Origin: Cellulomonas avistercoris
GTDB taxonomy: Bacteria > Actinomycetota > Actinomycetes > Actinomycetales > Cellulomonadaceae
Reading direction: 5' to 3'
NCBI RefSeq assembly: GCF_014836445.1
Contig: NZ_JACSQV010000007.1
Coordinates: forward strand, 97,663 to 161,662
Length of the DNA: 64,000 nucleotides
The translations under genes and the position numbers were made by a program. This document shows, in pieces, positions 7,951-17,600 of this stretch. Under the pieces are notes generated by a model. That model saw only the letters and a list, made by a program, of their open reading frames with translations, did not search any database and was not told the DNA's origin. Position 1 is the stretch's first letter. Each line of letters opens with the position of its first letter.

Positions 7951-8877
7951 ATGCGCACGGCCACCACCGGTCAGGTCCTGTACGACGCGACCGCGATGCG
8001 GGCCAGCGCGCTGGTCCTGCGGGCGTACTCCACGTCGTTCGGCCTCGGCACGCGTCTGCTCGGTGCCCGCACGCGGGGCGACATCCACGCCGTGTACGCG
8101 CTCGTGCGCCTCGCCGACGAGGTCGTCGACACCTACCGGGGCCCCGACGCGGGCGACGAGCTGGACGAGCTCGAGGAGCAGGTGGCACGCGCGCTGCGCA
8201 CCGGGTACTCGACCAACGTCGTCGTGCACGCGTTCGCCCGCACGGCGCGGCGCATCGGCATCGGCCACGGCGAGATCGACCCGTTCTTCGCCTCCATGCG
8301 GGCGGACCTGACCGTCCGCACGCACGACCGCGAGAGCTACGAGCGGTACGTCTACGGGTCCGCCGAGGTCGTCGGGGTGATGTGCCTGCGCGCGTTCCTC
8401 GACGCCGAGCGCCGGCCCGGCGACCCGCGCGTGGTGCCCGCGCCCGCGGCCGTCGACGGCGCGCGGGCGCTCGGCGCGGCCTTCCAGAAGATCAACTTCC
8501 TGCGGGACCTGGCCGCCGACAGCGGCGACCTGGGGCGCGCGTACCTGCCGGGCGTCGACCCCGAGCACCTCACGCGCGACGACGTGCGGGCCGTGCTCGA
8601 GGAGATCGGCGGGGACCTGGACCGCGCGCGTGCCGCGCTCCCGCTGCTGCCGACGCGCGCGCGGTGCGCCGTCGCCGCGACCGCGGGGCTCTACGACCGC
8701 CTGCTGCGCGACCTCGCCGCGACACCCGTCGCGACCCTGCGGGTCCGTCGCGTCCGCGTCCCGGGGCCGGTCAAGGCCGCGGTCGTCCTGCGCGCCGTGG
8801 CCGGCGTGCTGGCGGACGAGACGCGGGACCGGGTCCGCGCGACACCGCTGCTCGGCTCGCGGGCGGTGGCCCGGTGA
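7951..8877 (+). CDS. crtB: phytoene synthase
   Basis: 308-aa squalene/phytoene synthase that condenses two GGPP into phytoene. The first Asp-rich motif is DEVVD within VRLADEVVDTYRG, and the second is DLAAD within KINFLRDLAADSGDLGRAYLP. YGSAEVVGVMCLRAF matches the family. The start is the ATG at 7951 (MRTATTGQVLYD) because GAGGA lies 8 bases upstream; an ATG at 7936 is in frame but poorly spaced. Its TGA overlaps the GTG start of crtI (GTGA), so the two are translationally coupled. Confidence 0.93.
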   Translation: MRTATTGQVLYDATAMRASALVLRAYSTSFGLGTRLLGARTRGDIHAVYALVRLADEVVDTYRGPDAGDELDELEEQVARALRTGYSTNVVVHAFARTARRIGIGHGEIDPFFASMRADLTVRTHDRESYERYVYGSAEVVGVMCLRAFLDAERRPGDPRVVPAPAAVDGARALGAAFQKINFLRDLAADSGDLGRAYLPGVDPEHLTRDDVRAVLEEIGGDLDRARAALPLLPTRARCAVAATAGLYDRLLRDLAATPVATLRVRRVRVPGPVKAAVVLRAVAGVLADETRDRVRATPLLGSRAVAR

Positions 8878-10526
8878 GCGCGCCCGTGCGGGTCGTCGTC
8901 ATCGGCGGCGGCGTCGGCGGCCTGACGACCGCCGCGCTGCTCGCCCGCGGCGGCGCCCAGGTGACCCTGCTGGAGCGGCACGACCAGCTCGGCGGCCGGA
9001 CGGGCACGTGGGAGTCCGAGGGCTTCCGGTTCGACACCGGCCCGTCGTGGTGGTTCATGCCCGAGGTCGTCGAGCACACGTTCGCGCTGCTCGGGCGACG
9101 CGTGTCCGACCACGTCGACCTGCAGCGCCTGGACCCCGCGTACCGGCTCTTCCCCGAGCCGGGGTCCGGCGTCGAGCCGTTCGACGTGGTCGCCGACCCG
9201 CTCGCCAACGCCGCGACGTTCGACGCGCTGGAGCCCGGCGCGGGCGCCGCGATCCGCCGGTACGTCGCCGACGCGGGCGAGGCGTACCGCACGGCGCTGG
9301 ACCACTTCCTCTACACGACCTTCGAGCGTCCCGACCGGGCGCTGTCCCTCGACGTGCTGCGCCGCTCGGGGACCCTGGCCCGGCTGCTGACGCAGACGCT
9401 CGCCGACCGCATCGCCGGGACCGTGCAGCACCCCGTGCTGCGGCAGGTCCTCGGGTACCACGCGGTGTTCCTCGGGTCGTCGCCGTACCGCGTGCCCGCG
9501 CTGTACTCGCTCATGAGCCACCTCGACCTCGGCGAGGGCGTGTTCTACCCGCGCGGCGGCATGTACACGCTCGTCGAGGCGCTGACCAAGGCCGCGGTCG
9601 AGGAGGGCGTCACCGTGCGCACGGGCGCCGACGTCGTCGAGATCGAGGTCGACGACGTGCCGCGCAGCGCGCGCCACCCCCGGCGTCGCGGCGTCGCCCG
9701 CGGCGTCAGGCTCGCCGACGGCACGCTCGTCCCGGCGGACGTCGTGGTGTCGGGCGCCGACCGGCACCACACCGAGACGGCCCTGCTCGCCCCCTCCCAC
9801 GCGGACCTGCCCGCGGACGTCTGGGAGCGGCGCGGCCCGGGCATCTCGGCGCTGCTCGTCATGGCGGGGGTGCGCGGCGAGCTGCCCGAGCTGCGTCACC
9901 ACTCGCTGTTCTTCACGCAGGACTGGCCGGGCAACTTCGAGGCCATCCTGGGTGCCGGACGCGCGACACCTGCCTCCGGGCTGCGCGTGCCGGACGTCGC
10001 GTCGCTGTACGTCTCGCGCACCACGGCGAGCGACCCGACCGCCGCACCCCCGGGGCACGAGAACCTGTTCGTGCTCGTCCCGTACCCCGCCGACCCGGCG
10101 CTCGGCAGCCGCGCGGGCGAGCTCGACGCCCACGCCGACCGCTACCTGGACCAGGTGGGCGCGTGGGCGGGCGTGCCGGACCTGCGCTCGCGGGTCGTCG
10201 TGCGGCGCGTCGTGGGCCCCTCCGACTTCGCGCGGGACCTGTCCGCGTGGCGCGGCACCGCGCTCGGCATGGAGCACACCCTGCGCCAGTCGGCGATGTT
10301 CCGGCCGGGCGTCGCCTCGCACAAGGTGCCGAACCTGCTGCACGTGGGCGGCGGCACCGTCCCCGGCGTCGGCCTGCCGATGGTCCTCATCGGCGCCGAG
10401 CTGGTCGCCAAGCGCCTGCTGGGGGAGACGTCGTCCCGCCCCCTGCCGGCGCCGCTGCGGCCCGGGTACCTCGGGTCGGCGCTGCCGCGCGGCCTGTGGT
10501 CCGACGTCACGGCGGGGCGTGCATGA
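8874..10526 (+). CDS. crtI: phytoene desaturase
   Basis: 550-aa FAD-dependent CrtI-type desaturase converting phytoene to lycopene. The N-terminal dinucleotide fold is VVVIGGGVGGLTTAALLARGG with the ERHDQLGGRTGTW motif. Also typical are DTGPSWWFMPEVVE, FYPRGGMYTLVEAL, and the C-terminal bacterial carotenoid desaturase signature region LLHVGGGTVPGVGLPMVLIGAEL. Overlaps crtB by 4 bases and the next gene by 4 bases (ATGA). Length is normal for the family. Confidence 0.94.
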   Translation: MSAPVRVVVIGGGVGGLTTAALLARGGAQVTLLERHDQLGGRTGTWESEGFRFDTGPSWWFMPEVVEHTFALLGRRVSDHVDLQRLDPAYRLFPEPGSGVEPFDVVADPLANAATFDALEPGAGAAIRRYVADAGEAYRTALDHFLYTTFERPDRALSLDVLRRSGTLARLLTQTLADRIAGTVQHPVLRQVLGYHAVFLGSSPYRVPALYSLMSHLDLGEGVFYPRGGMYTLVEALTKAAVEEGVTVRTGADVVEIEVDDVPRSARHPRRRGVARGVRLADGTLVPADVVVSGADRHHTETALLAPSHADLPADVWERRGPGISALLVMAGVRGELPELRHHSLFFTQDWPGNFEAILGAGRATPASGLRVPDVASLYVSRTTASDPTAAPPGHENLFVLVPYPADPALGSRAGELDAHADRYLDQVGAWAGVPDLRSRVVVRRVVGPSDFARDLSAWRGTALGMEHTLRQSAMFRPGVASHKVPNLLHVGGGTVPGVGLPMVLIGAELVAKRLLGETSSRPLPAPLRPGYLGSALPRGLWSDVTAGRA

Positions 10527-10882
10527 CGGGGCTGATGTACCTCGGCGCGCTCCTGCTGTCCCTGGGTGGCCTGGCCGTGCTCGACCGGCGGTTCCGGCTC
10601 GCGTTCTGGCACGACGCGCGACGTGCGGCCTGGACCGTCGGCCTGGGCGTCGTGGGCTTCCTGCTGTGGGACGTCGCGGGGCTCGTGCTCGGGATCTTCG
10701 CGCGCGGCGACTCGCCGCACATGACCGGCCTGCTGCTGGCGCCCGAGCTGCCGGTCGAGGAGGCGTTCTTCCTCGCGCTGCTCACCTACGTGGGCCTGCT
10801 GGCGTGGCGCTGGTTCGACGTGTCGGCGGCCCGGCGCGCCGCAGGCAGGGCGGCGCAGGGGCCGGACGGGGGCGCGTCGTGA
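10523..10882 (+). CDS. crtYc: lycopene cyclase subunit (half-size, first of pair)
   Basis: 119-aa integral membrane protein with about three TM helices and the motif PELPVEEAFFLALLTY typical of lycopene cyclase domains of the CarR/CrtYcd type. In actinobacteria two such half proteins form a heterodimer that cyclises lycopene or its C50 derivative. ATG start overlaps the crtI stop by 4 bases, and its own stop overlaps the GTG of the second subunit by 4 bases. Equivalent to crtYe/crtYg of other actinobacteria; ring type (epsilon, beta or gamma) cannot be read from the sequence. Confidence 0.9.
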   Translation: MTGLMYLGALLLSLGGLAVLDRRFRLAFWHDARRAAWTVGLGVVGFLLWDVAGLVLGIFARGDSPHMTGLLLAPELPVEEAFFLALLTYVGLLAWRWFDVSAARRAAGRAAQGPDGGAS

Positions 10883-11223
10883 CGAACATCGTGCTCAACG
10901 TGATCGTGCTGCTGGCGCTCACCGTGGTGTCCCTGCCGGTGCTGCGGCGCCTGCGGGGGTGGCCGCTGCTCTGGGCGGCGCTGCACCTGTGCATCCTGAC
11001 GGCGGTGTTCGACACCCTGATGATCGACGTCGGCCTGTACGTGTTCGACCCCGCCAAGATCCTCGGCGTCCACGTCCTGGGCGCGCCGCTCGAGGACTTC
11101 GCGTACGCGATCGCCGCCGCCGTGTTCGTGCCCGTGCTGTGGACCGTGCTGGGGCGCTCGCACCGCACCTCGTCGCGCCCGGACGGCCGGCCGGCGCCGG
11201 CCGCGGCCGGGGCGCCCGACTGA
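10879..11223 (+). CDS. crtYd: lycopene cyclase subunit (half-size, second of pair)
   Basis: 114-aa membrane protein with about three TM helices: LNVIVLLALTVVSLPVL, then LHLCILTAVFDTLMI, then AAAVFVPVLWTVL. It carries the family motif GAPLEDFAYAI and a hydrophilic C terminus. Partner of the preceding 119-aa subunit. GTG start overlaps that gene's stop; its own TGA overlaps the ATG of crtEb (TGATG). Confidence 0.9.
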   Translation: MTNIVLNVIVLLALTVVSLPVLRRLRGWPLLWAALHLCILTAVFDTLMIDVGLYVFDPAKILGVHVLGAPLEDFAYAIAAAVFVPVLWTVLGRSHRTSSRPDGRPAPAAAGAPD

Positions 11224-12092
11224 TGCGCGAGGTGCTCGCGGCGTCACGCCCGTTCTCCTGGGTCAACACCGCCTACCCGTTCGCCGCCGGCTGGCTCATG
11301 GCCACCGACGGCCGCGTCGACGTGCGGCTCGTCGTCGGGACGCTGTTCTTCCTCGTCCCGTACAACCTGCTGATGTACGGGATCAACGACGTGTTCGACT
11401 ACGCCTCCGACCTCGCCAACCCGCGCAAGGGCGGCATCGAGGGGGGCCTGGTCGACCCGTCGCGGGCGCGCGCGGTGCACCGCCGCATCCTGGTCGCGTG
11501 CGTCGTGGTGACCGTGCCGTTCGTGGTGTGGCTGCTGGCGCTCGGGTCGCCGCTCGCGGGCGTCGTGCTGCTGCTCGTCGTCGCCGACGTCGTCGCGTAC
11601 TCCGCGCCGCGCCTGCGGTTCAAGGAGCGACCGGTCCTCGACTCGTTCTCCTCGGCCGTGCACTTCGTCGGGCCGCTGCTCTACGCGCTCGTCCTGGCGG
11701 GCGCCGACCTCGCCGCGCGCACGACGTGGCCCGTGCTGGTCGCCTTCCTGCTGTGGGGCATGGCGTCGCACGCGTTCGGCGCGGTGCAGGACGTGCGCGC
11801 CGACCGCGCGGGCGGACTCGCGTCGATCGCGACGGTGCTCGGTGCACGGCCCACGGTCCTCGCGGCGACCGCGGCCTACGTCGCCGCCGCCGCGGTGCTG
11901 CTCGCGCTGCCGTGGCCCGGCGTGCTCGCTGCGCTGCTGCCGCTGCCGTACGCGGTGAGCACGTGGCGGTTCCGCCACGTCACCGACGACGACTGCGAGC
12001 GCGCGAACGCCGGGTGGCGCACGTTCCTGTGGCTCAACCTGCTGACGGGGTTCCTCGTGACCATGCTGCTGATCGCGGTCGCCCTGACCTGA
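11223..12092 (+). CDS. crtEb: lycopene elongase / UbiA-family prenyltransferase
   Basis: 289-aa multi-spanning UbiA-superfamily prenyltransferase adding C5 units to lycopene to give C50 carotenoids. The allylic diphosphate-binding motif NDVFDYASD is at about residues 59-67 in MYGINDVFDYASDLANPRKGG, and the second Asp motif is in VQDVRADRAGG. About eight hydrophobic helices. Gene order crtE-B-I-Yc-Yd-Eb parallels the decaprenoxanthin operon of Corynebacterium glutamicum more than the Micrococcus order. End of operon; a hairpin follows. Confidence 0.92.
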   Translation: MREVLAASRPFSWVNTAYPFAAGWLMATDGRVDVRLVVGTLFFLVPYNLLMYGINDVFDYASDLANPRKGGIEGGLVDPSRARAVHRRILVACVVVTVPFVVWLLALGSPLAGVVLLLVVADVVAYSAPRLRFKERPVLDSFSSAVHFVGPLLYALVLAGADLAARTTWPVLVAFLLWGMASHAFGAVQDVRADRAGGLASIATVLGARPTVLAATAAYVAAAAVLLALPWPGVLAALLPLPYAVSTWRFRHVTDDDCERANAGWRTFLWLNLLTGFLVTMLLIAVALT

Positions 12093-12096
12093 CGGC

Positions 12097-12117
12097 ACCG
12101 GCCGTGCGCGGGCCGGT
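12097..12117. terminator. bidirectional terminator between convergent genes
   Basis: ACCGGCC (12097-12103) and GGCCGGT (12111-12117) form a perfect 7-bp stem with a 7-base loop in the 30-base gap between the converging crtEb and zinc-ribbon genes. Confidence 0.6.
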
Positions 12118-12122
12118 CGCGC

Positions 12123-13754
12123 TCAGCCCGAGCCGAGCCGGCCGTGGGCCAGCAGGACCACCTCGCCCACGGCCACCCGCAGGTCCGTCGGCGGGTCCTG
12201 CGGCAGGTGCGCGTCGACGACGACGACCCGGGCCGACGTGGCACCCCGCACGTCCGCGACGTCCTGCGTCTGCAGCGTCGCGGCGTCGGTGAGCTCGAGC
12301 GTGGTGCAGCGGCCCGACGGCAGCCACGTGACGTCGACCAGGGCCGGGACCGCCTGGCGTGCCCGGTCCGGTGCGGACTCCGGCAGCCCGACGACCAGGC
12401 CCACACGGTCCACGTCCGTCGGTGCCGGCAGCGTCAGCACCAGCGCGGGTGCGCCGCCGGGACGCTGGCACGGCGGCCCGGCGTCGGCGGGCGGCGTCCA
12501 CGGCGCGGACCAGGCGCGGCCCGTCGCGCCGTCGACCGCGTTGGGGGCCCCGAAGACCGGGTCCGCCGGTGCGGCCGGGTCGGCAGGCGGCGGATCGGTC
12601 GTGGCCGTGACGCCCACGACGCGCGTGTACCCGCGGGGGTCGACCTGCTGCACCGCTGCGAACGCCCGGTCGCGCACGTCGGAGGCCTGCGGGAGCACCA
12701 CGACACCCGCCAGACCGACGGCCGCCAGCGCGGCCGTCGCGCGCGTCACGTGCACCTGTGCCGCACGCCCCCGGTCGAACACGACGCGCGTGCCGTGGTT
12801 CGCGGTGCGCATGCGGCGCCGGAAGGACGCGCCCGCCCCGGCGGCCCGGCGGTACCACGGCACGGGCTCGGGGGCGTCGTCCACGACCAGCGTGCTGGGC
12901 GGGGCGAGCGTGGCGCCGCACCGGCAGAAGCGTCGCGACGCGGGCAGCGCGCGCCCGCACGACGGGCACCGCACCGCGTCCTCGAACACCGGCACCGAGC
13001 CCGTCGCCGCACCGGGCCGCGCCGGTCCCGTGGACGGACCGGCGCCGCCCGTCGGCTCGTCCTGCGCCGCGGTCGGCTGCAGCGCCTCGAAGCTCGACGT
13101 GCGGGCGGGCGCCTCGGCGTCCGGCCCCGCCGGGCGCTGCGGCTCGATCCGGGAGGGGCCCGCCGCGACGCGGACGCCGATCGTGCGCGGGGGCGCGCTG
13201 CGTGCGCCGGGACGCGCCGTGCGCGGTGCGGACGGGCCCAGCGACACCTGCACGGGCGCGGGGCCGCCCGACGCGTCGCCGCGCGCGGGGGCCGGGGGAG
13301 CGGCGGGTGCGGCGGCGGCCGTGGGCGCCGGCGGCGTCCACGTGGACCGGCCCGCACCGTCCGACGGGGTCGCCGAGGCGGCCGGCGGCGCCGGTGCGCG
13401 TGGCCGGTCGGGCGGGGGCGTGTCAGGACGCGGCGCACGCCGCGACCCGGAGGCCGGCACCTGGACGGCGCGGGGTGCGCCCGCGACGTCCCGGGGCACG
13501 GCGATCGGTGCGGGAGGCGCGACCGGCCGCCGCGCGGCCGGGGTGGCAGCGGCCGGCGCGGCCGGGGCGGCGGCGTCGGGCTCGGCCGGTGCGGCGGGCG
13601 GTGGTGGCGGTGAGGCGTCGGGCGCGGTCGCGCGCGGGGCGTCCGTGGCGCGGGCCTCCGGTCGTCGGGCCCAGCCGAGGTACGCCCGGCACGTGCCGCA
13701 CAGCAGCGCGTCGTCCGCGTTGTCGTGGCCGCAGCGCGGGCAGGCGGTGCTCAC
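12123..13754 (-). CDS. membrane protein with two zinc ribbons and a discoidin-like C-terminal domain
   Basis: 543 aa. A first zinc ribbon has CPRC and CGTC (Cys5, 8, 19, 22). A long Pro/Ala-rich linker covers about residues 35-250. A second ribbon has CPSC and CRC (Cys263, 266, 277, 279). A basic stretch precedes one TM helix at about 336-355. The outside part (about 398-543) starts FGAPNAVDGATGRAWSAPW and looks like an F5/8C (discoidin) sugar-binding fold. GTG start overlaps the upstream gene's stop by 4 bases. Next to an eCIS locus, an envelope-anchoring or sensory role is plausible, but that is inference. Confidence 0.7.
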   Translation of the reverse strand: MSTACPRCGHDNADDALLCGTCRAYLGWARRPEARATDAPRATAPDASPPPPPAAPAEPDAAAPAAPAAATPAARRPVAPPAPIAVPRDVAGAPRAVQVPASGSRRAPRPDTPPPDRPRAPAPPAASATPSDGAGRSTWTPPAPTAAAAPAAPPAPARGDASGGPAPVQVSLGPSAPRTARPGARSAPPRTIGVRVAAGPSRIEPQRPAGPDAEAPARTSSFEALQPTAAQDEPTGGAGPSTGPARPGAATGSVPVFEDAVRCPSCGRALPASRRFCRCGATLAPPSTLVVDDAPEPVPWYRRAAGAGASFRRRMRTANHGTRVVFDRGRAAQVHVTRATAALAAVGLAGVVVLPQASDVRDRAFAAVQQVDPRGYTRVVGVTATTDPPPADPAAPADPVFGAPNAVDGATGRAWSAPWTPPADAGPPCQRPGGAPALVLTLPAPTDVDRVGLVVGLPESAPDRARQAVPALVDVTWLPSGRCTTLELTDAATLQTQDVADVRGATSARVVVVDAHLPQDPPTDLRVAVGEVVLLAHGRLGSG

Positions 13755-14539
13755 GGCGCACCGGGCCGGTCGGTGCGACCGGCGATCTCGAGGTCGAGGG
13801 CGAACGGGTCGGTGCCGAGCCCGGGGCCGAGGTCGAGCTCACCGGGGTCGGGCAGGCCCACGAGGGCGTCCACGGCGTCCCGCGGGACCCCGTCCGGCCC
13901 GATCAGCAGGACCCGCAGCTCGATGTCGTCGCGCGTGCCGTCCACGGTGGGCAGCACGCCCACGACCTCGCCCGCGGCGACGTCCTCGTCGTCGCGCACC
14001 CACGTGGTGTCGGGCGGGCCCGTGAGGATCACCGTCGTGCCGTCGTCGCCCGCGAGCTCGAGCCCGCCGGCGGCCAGCGTCACCGGGGCGCGGTGCACGT
14101 GACCCGCGGTGACCGCGTGGACGGTGCTGCCGGGTGCGGCCCGGACGACGGCCACCACCGGCTCGGCGGGGTCGGGACGCGGCAGCACACCGCCCGCGAC
14201 GGGCTGGAACCAGCGCCCGAACGTCACGACGTCGCCGTCCTGCGGCGACCCGCGGCCGGCGGGACGTGGCGACGGCGCCGGGGTGGGGGCGGGAGGAACG
14301 GGTGCGGCGGCGACCGGGGAGGGCGGCGGGGCGGCGGGGACGGGCTCCGGCGGGCGGGTGAGATCCGCAGGCGGTGGCGGTGCCGGGTCGACCGGTTGCA
14401 CCGGTACCGGCGCAGCGACGCGGCGGGGCCGCGCGGAGGGTGGTGCCGGGCGGAACTGCACGTCGGCGGGCGCGAGGAGGTCCGACAGGTCGTCCTGCGA
14501 CCCGTCCTGCGTGTCCGGCCCCCCGCCCGGGTGCTGCAC
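13751..14539 (-). CDS. M23-fold-like protein with disordered N terminus
   Basis: 262 aa. Residues 1-95 are Pro/Ala-rich and disordered. The rest (VVTFGRWFQPVAGGVL ... STVHAVTAGHVHRA ... DDEDVAAGEVVGVLP) follows the beta-strand pattern of M23/LytM domains but lacks an obvious HxxxD plus HxH zinc site, so it is probably not an active peptidase. Start GTG 14539 is chosen for the AGGGGGA site upstream; the open frame continues further up without any support. Coupled to the zinc-ribbon gene by GTGA and divergent from the BTAD regulator. Confidence 0.62.
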   Translation of the reverse strand: MQHPGGGPDTQDGSQDDLSDLLAPADVQFRPAPPSARPRRVAAPVPVQPVDPAPPPPADLTRPPEPVPAAPPPSPVAAAPVPPAPTPAPSPRPAGRGSPQDGDVVTFGRWFQPVAGGVLPRPDPAEPVVAVVRAAPGSTVHAVTAGHVHRAPVTLAAGGLELAGDDGTTVILTGPPDTTWVRDDEDVAAGEVVGVLPTVDGTRDDIELRVLLIGPDGVPRDAVDALVGLPDPGELDLGPGLGTDPFALDLEIAGRTDRPGAP

Positions 14540-14578
14540 GACCGCGTCCCCCTGCCCGACCCCCGCCGAGAATCGTCC

Positions 14579-14607
14579 TTTTCGTACGGTTCGTCCGGCG
14601 CTACGGT
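14579..14607 (+). promoter_or_regulatory. possible promoter of the BTAD regulator gene
   Basis: TTTTCG (14579-14584) and TACGGT (14602-14607) are spaced by 17 bases, 52 bases before the ATG at 14660. TACGGT also occurs at 14585-14590, giving a direct repeat. This is the only AT-richer patch in the 120-base divergent region. Weak consensus match. Confidence 0.3.
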
Positions 14608-14659
14608 CAGCGTACGTGACACCCGCGCGGGGGCCGAGGGTGAAGCACGGGGGAGACGC

Positions 14660-17600
14660 ATGCGAGCGGCGCAGGACGTGCCCGCGAGCACCGGACCGGT
14701 TCCGGTGCTCCGTGCCCGCGTCGCGCGCCCGGACCCCACCGGCCTGCGGCGTGCGCGGCTGCTCGCACCGCTCGTCGGTCCGGCGGCCCCGCACCTCGTC
14801 GCCGTCGTCGCCGGGCCCGGGTGCGGCAAGACGACGCTGCTCGCGCACGTCGCCGACACGTCCGGGCTGCCCGTCGCGTGGGTGACGCTCGACCCCGCGC
14901 TCGACGACCCGCAGGCGCTGGTCCGGCACCTGCGCGCCGCGTGCGCGACGCTGCCGTGGCGCAGCCGGCCCGAGCCGTGGCACACGGTCGACGACGCCCT
15001 CGCCGCGCTCGGTGACGGTCTGTCGGGCCCGGCGCTGCTCGTCCTCGACGACGTGCACGCCACCGAGCGGCGCCGTGCCGCGCAGGTCGTCGACCTGCTG
15101 GTCCGGCACCAGCCGGCAGGGCTGCGCGTGGCACTGGGGAGCCGGTCCATGCCCGCGGGCGTGCCCAGCCGGGAGCTCGCCGGCACGGCGCGCGTCCTGG
15201 ACGGGGAGGCCCTGCGGTTCCGCACGTGGGAGGTCGACGAGCTGTTCCGGGCCCACCACGCGGCGCCGCTGCGCGCGGCCGAGGTCGCCGAGCTCACGCA
15301 GCGCACCCGCGGCTGGGCCGCCGGGCTCGAGCTGTTCCACCTCGCCACGCGCGACCGTCCTGCGAGCAGCCGCAGCCGCCTGCTCGAGCGCGCGGGCCGC
15401 GGGCCCGCCGTCGCCGACTACCTCGCGGGCCACGTGCTGGACCGGCTGCCCGCGTCGGTGCGCGAGTTCCTGGTGCGCACGTCCGTCCTGGGTCGCCTGT
15501 CCGCGGACCGGTGCGACGCGCTGCTCGGCACCGACTCCGGCGCCCGGCTCCTCGCGGCGGCCCACCGGCACGGGCTGCTGACGGCGGTCGACGAGGCCGA
15601 CGGGACGCAGTACGAGTGCCACGACGTCGTCCGGGGGTACCTGCTCGACACGCTCGGCGACCGCGGGGGCGGCGCGGTGGCGCGCGAGCTGCACCGGCGT
15701 GCCGCTGCCCTCGCGCTGAGCGCCGGGGAGTACGACGACGCCCTGCGCTCGTCGTGCCGCGCGCAGGACTGGGACGCCGCCCGCCGCGTCCTGACGATCG
15801 GCGGGGACGACCTCGCGGGCCGTCCCGGCACCTGGCTCGACCTGCTGCCGGGCGCGATCCGGGACTCCGACCCGTGGGTCGCCCTCGCGCTGGCACGCCG
15901 TCACCTGGTCGAGGGCGCGCTCGACACGGCGCTCGCGGCGTACGCCGTCGCCGAGGACCGGGCCGTCACCGGGCCGGGTCGCGCGCTCGTGGCCCGCGAG
16001 CGGCGCATGGTGCACACGTGGGTGGAGCCCCCGATGGGCGCGTCGTCGGACTGGGTCGCGCTGGTCCGCCGCGCGCTCGCGCGCCCACGGGAGTGCCTCA
16101 CCGCCGACGCGGGCCAGGACGTGGGGCACGCGCTCGCGGCCGCCGTCGCCGGGCTCGTCGGGGGCGACGTGCGCATCGCGGCCCGCAGGTTCTCCGCCGT
16201 GCAGGCGCGCGCCGCGGCCGAGCCGGTCGTCGAGGCGGTCGCGCTGCTGGGCGAGGCCGCGTGCCTCACGCTCGTGCACGACCGCGGCGCGCGCGACGCG
16301 CGAGAGCGGGCGCACACCGCCGCCAAGCTCGTCGGGGCGCCCGCGCTCGAGCGGCTGGCCGACGGGCTGGAGCTGGCCAGCCGTCCCGCGACGGGGGCCG
16401 ACGGGCTGCGCCACCTGCGCGAGTGCTGCCTCGGCGTCGGCGACGTGTGGGGTGCCGCGCTGCTCGGTCTGCTCGACGCGCTGGCGTCGACCACCGTCGC
16501 GGGCCACCGTCTGCAGACAGCCGCCACGGCACGGCGCGCGGCGGCCGAGCTCGAGGCGCTCGGAGCGACCGCGCTCGCGGTCTGGGCGCGCGCGGTCGCG
16601 GCCGTCGCGCAGGTGCGTGACCACCCGGCCGCGCCCCTGGACGACCTCGAGGTCGACGCCGCCCGGTGCGGGCCGGTGCCCCACGGGCTCACGCTCGTCG
16701 CGCTCGGGGCACCGGCCGAGCGGTGGGCGCGGCTCTCGCGGGCCGCCGGCGTCCCGGCGTGGATGCGTCTGGTCGCGCGGCGGGCCGCCGTCGCCGCCGC
16801 TGCGGGCGGAGGCGCCCGGGAGCTGGCCGCCGCGCGCCCGGTGGGCACGGGCCTCGCCGCCGGGGACCTCGCGGCGACGGGCCCGGTCGGGGCGGCCGTC
16901 GAGCCTGCCGTGCTCGACGTGCGCTGCCTGGGCGCGTTCCGGCTGGCCGTCGGCGGGTCGGTCGTGCCGACGTCGAGCCTGCGACCGCAGCACGCGGCGC
17001 TGCTGCGCACGCTCGCGCTGTCCGCGCCCGCACCCGTGCACCGCGACCGCCTGGTCGAGTGGTTCTGGCCGGGCCGCCTGCCCGAGCGCGGTCAGCACTC
17101 GCTGCAGGTCGCCGTGAGCGACGTGCGCCGGGCTCTCGACGCCGCGAGCCCCGGCGCGGGGGCGGTGCTGCGGCGCGTCGAGCAGGAGTACGCGCTGGGC
17201 GTCGACGGCCGGACGGTGCACGACGTGCGCGGGCTCGAGCGCGCGCTGCGCACGGCGGACCTCGCGCTCGCCGCCGGCGACGAGGCGACGGCGCTGGTGG
17301 CGCTGCACGAGGCCGTCGAGGCGGGCGGTGCGGAGCTGCTGCCGCAGGACGGCACGGCCGAGTGGGTGGTGGCGCCGCGCGAGCTCGTGCGCGCCGGTGT
17401 GGTGCGTGCGTGCGGGGCGCTCGCCGACCTGCTCGCGGCGCGCGGTGACGCGGCCGGTGCCGTGGCCGCCGTGCGTCGCGGCCTCGCGCTCGACCGGTTC
17501 CAGGACCACCTGTGGCGGCGCCTCGTCAGCGGCCTGGTCGCCGACGGGCGCCCCGCGGCCGCCGCGGCGGCCCGCCGCGAGTACGCCACCGTGCTGAGCG

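Noticed and set aside
12758..14659. Plus-strand N-terminal extension of the BTAD regulator
   Set aside because: It is the antisense of the zinc-ribbon and M23-like genes; the ATG at 14660 has a clear ribosome site and begins just before the NTPase domain.
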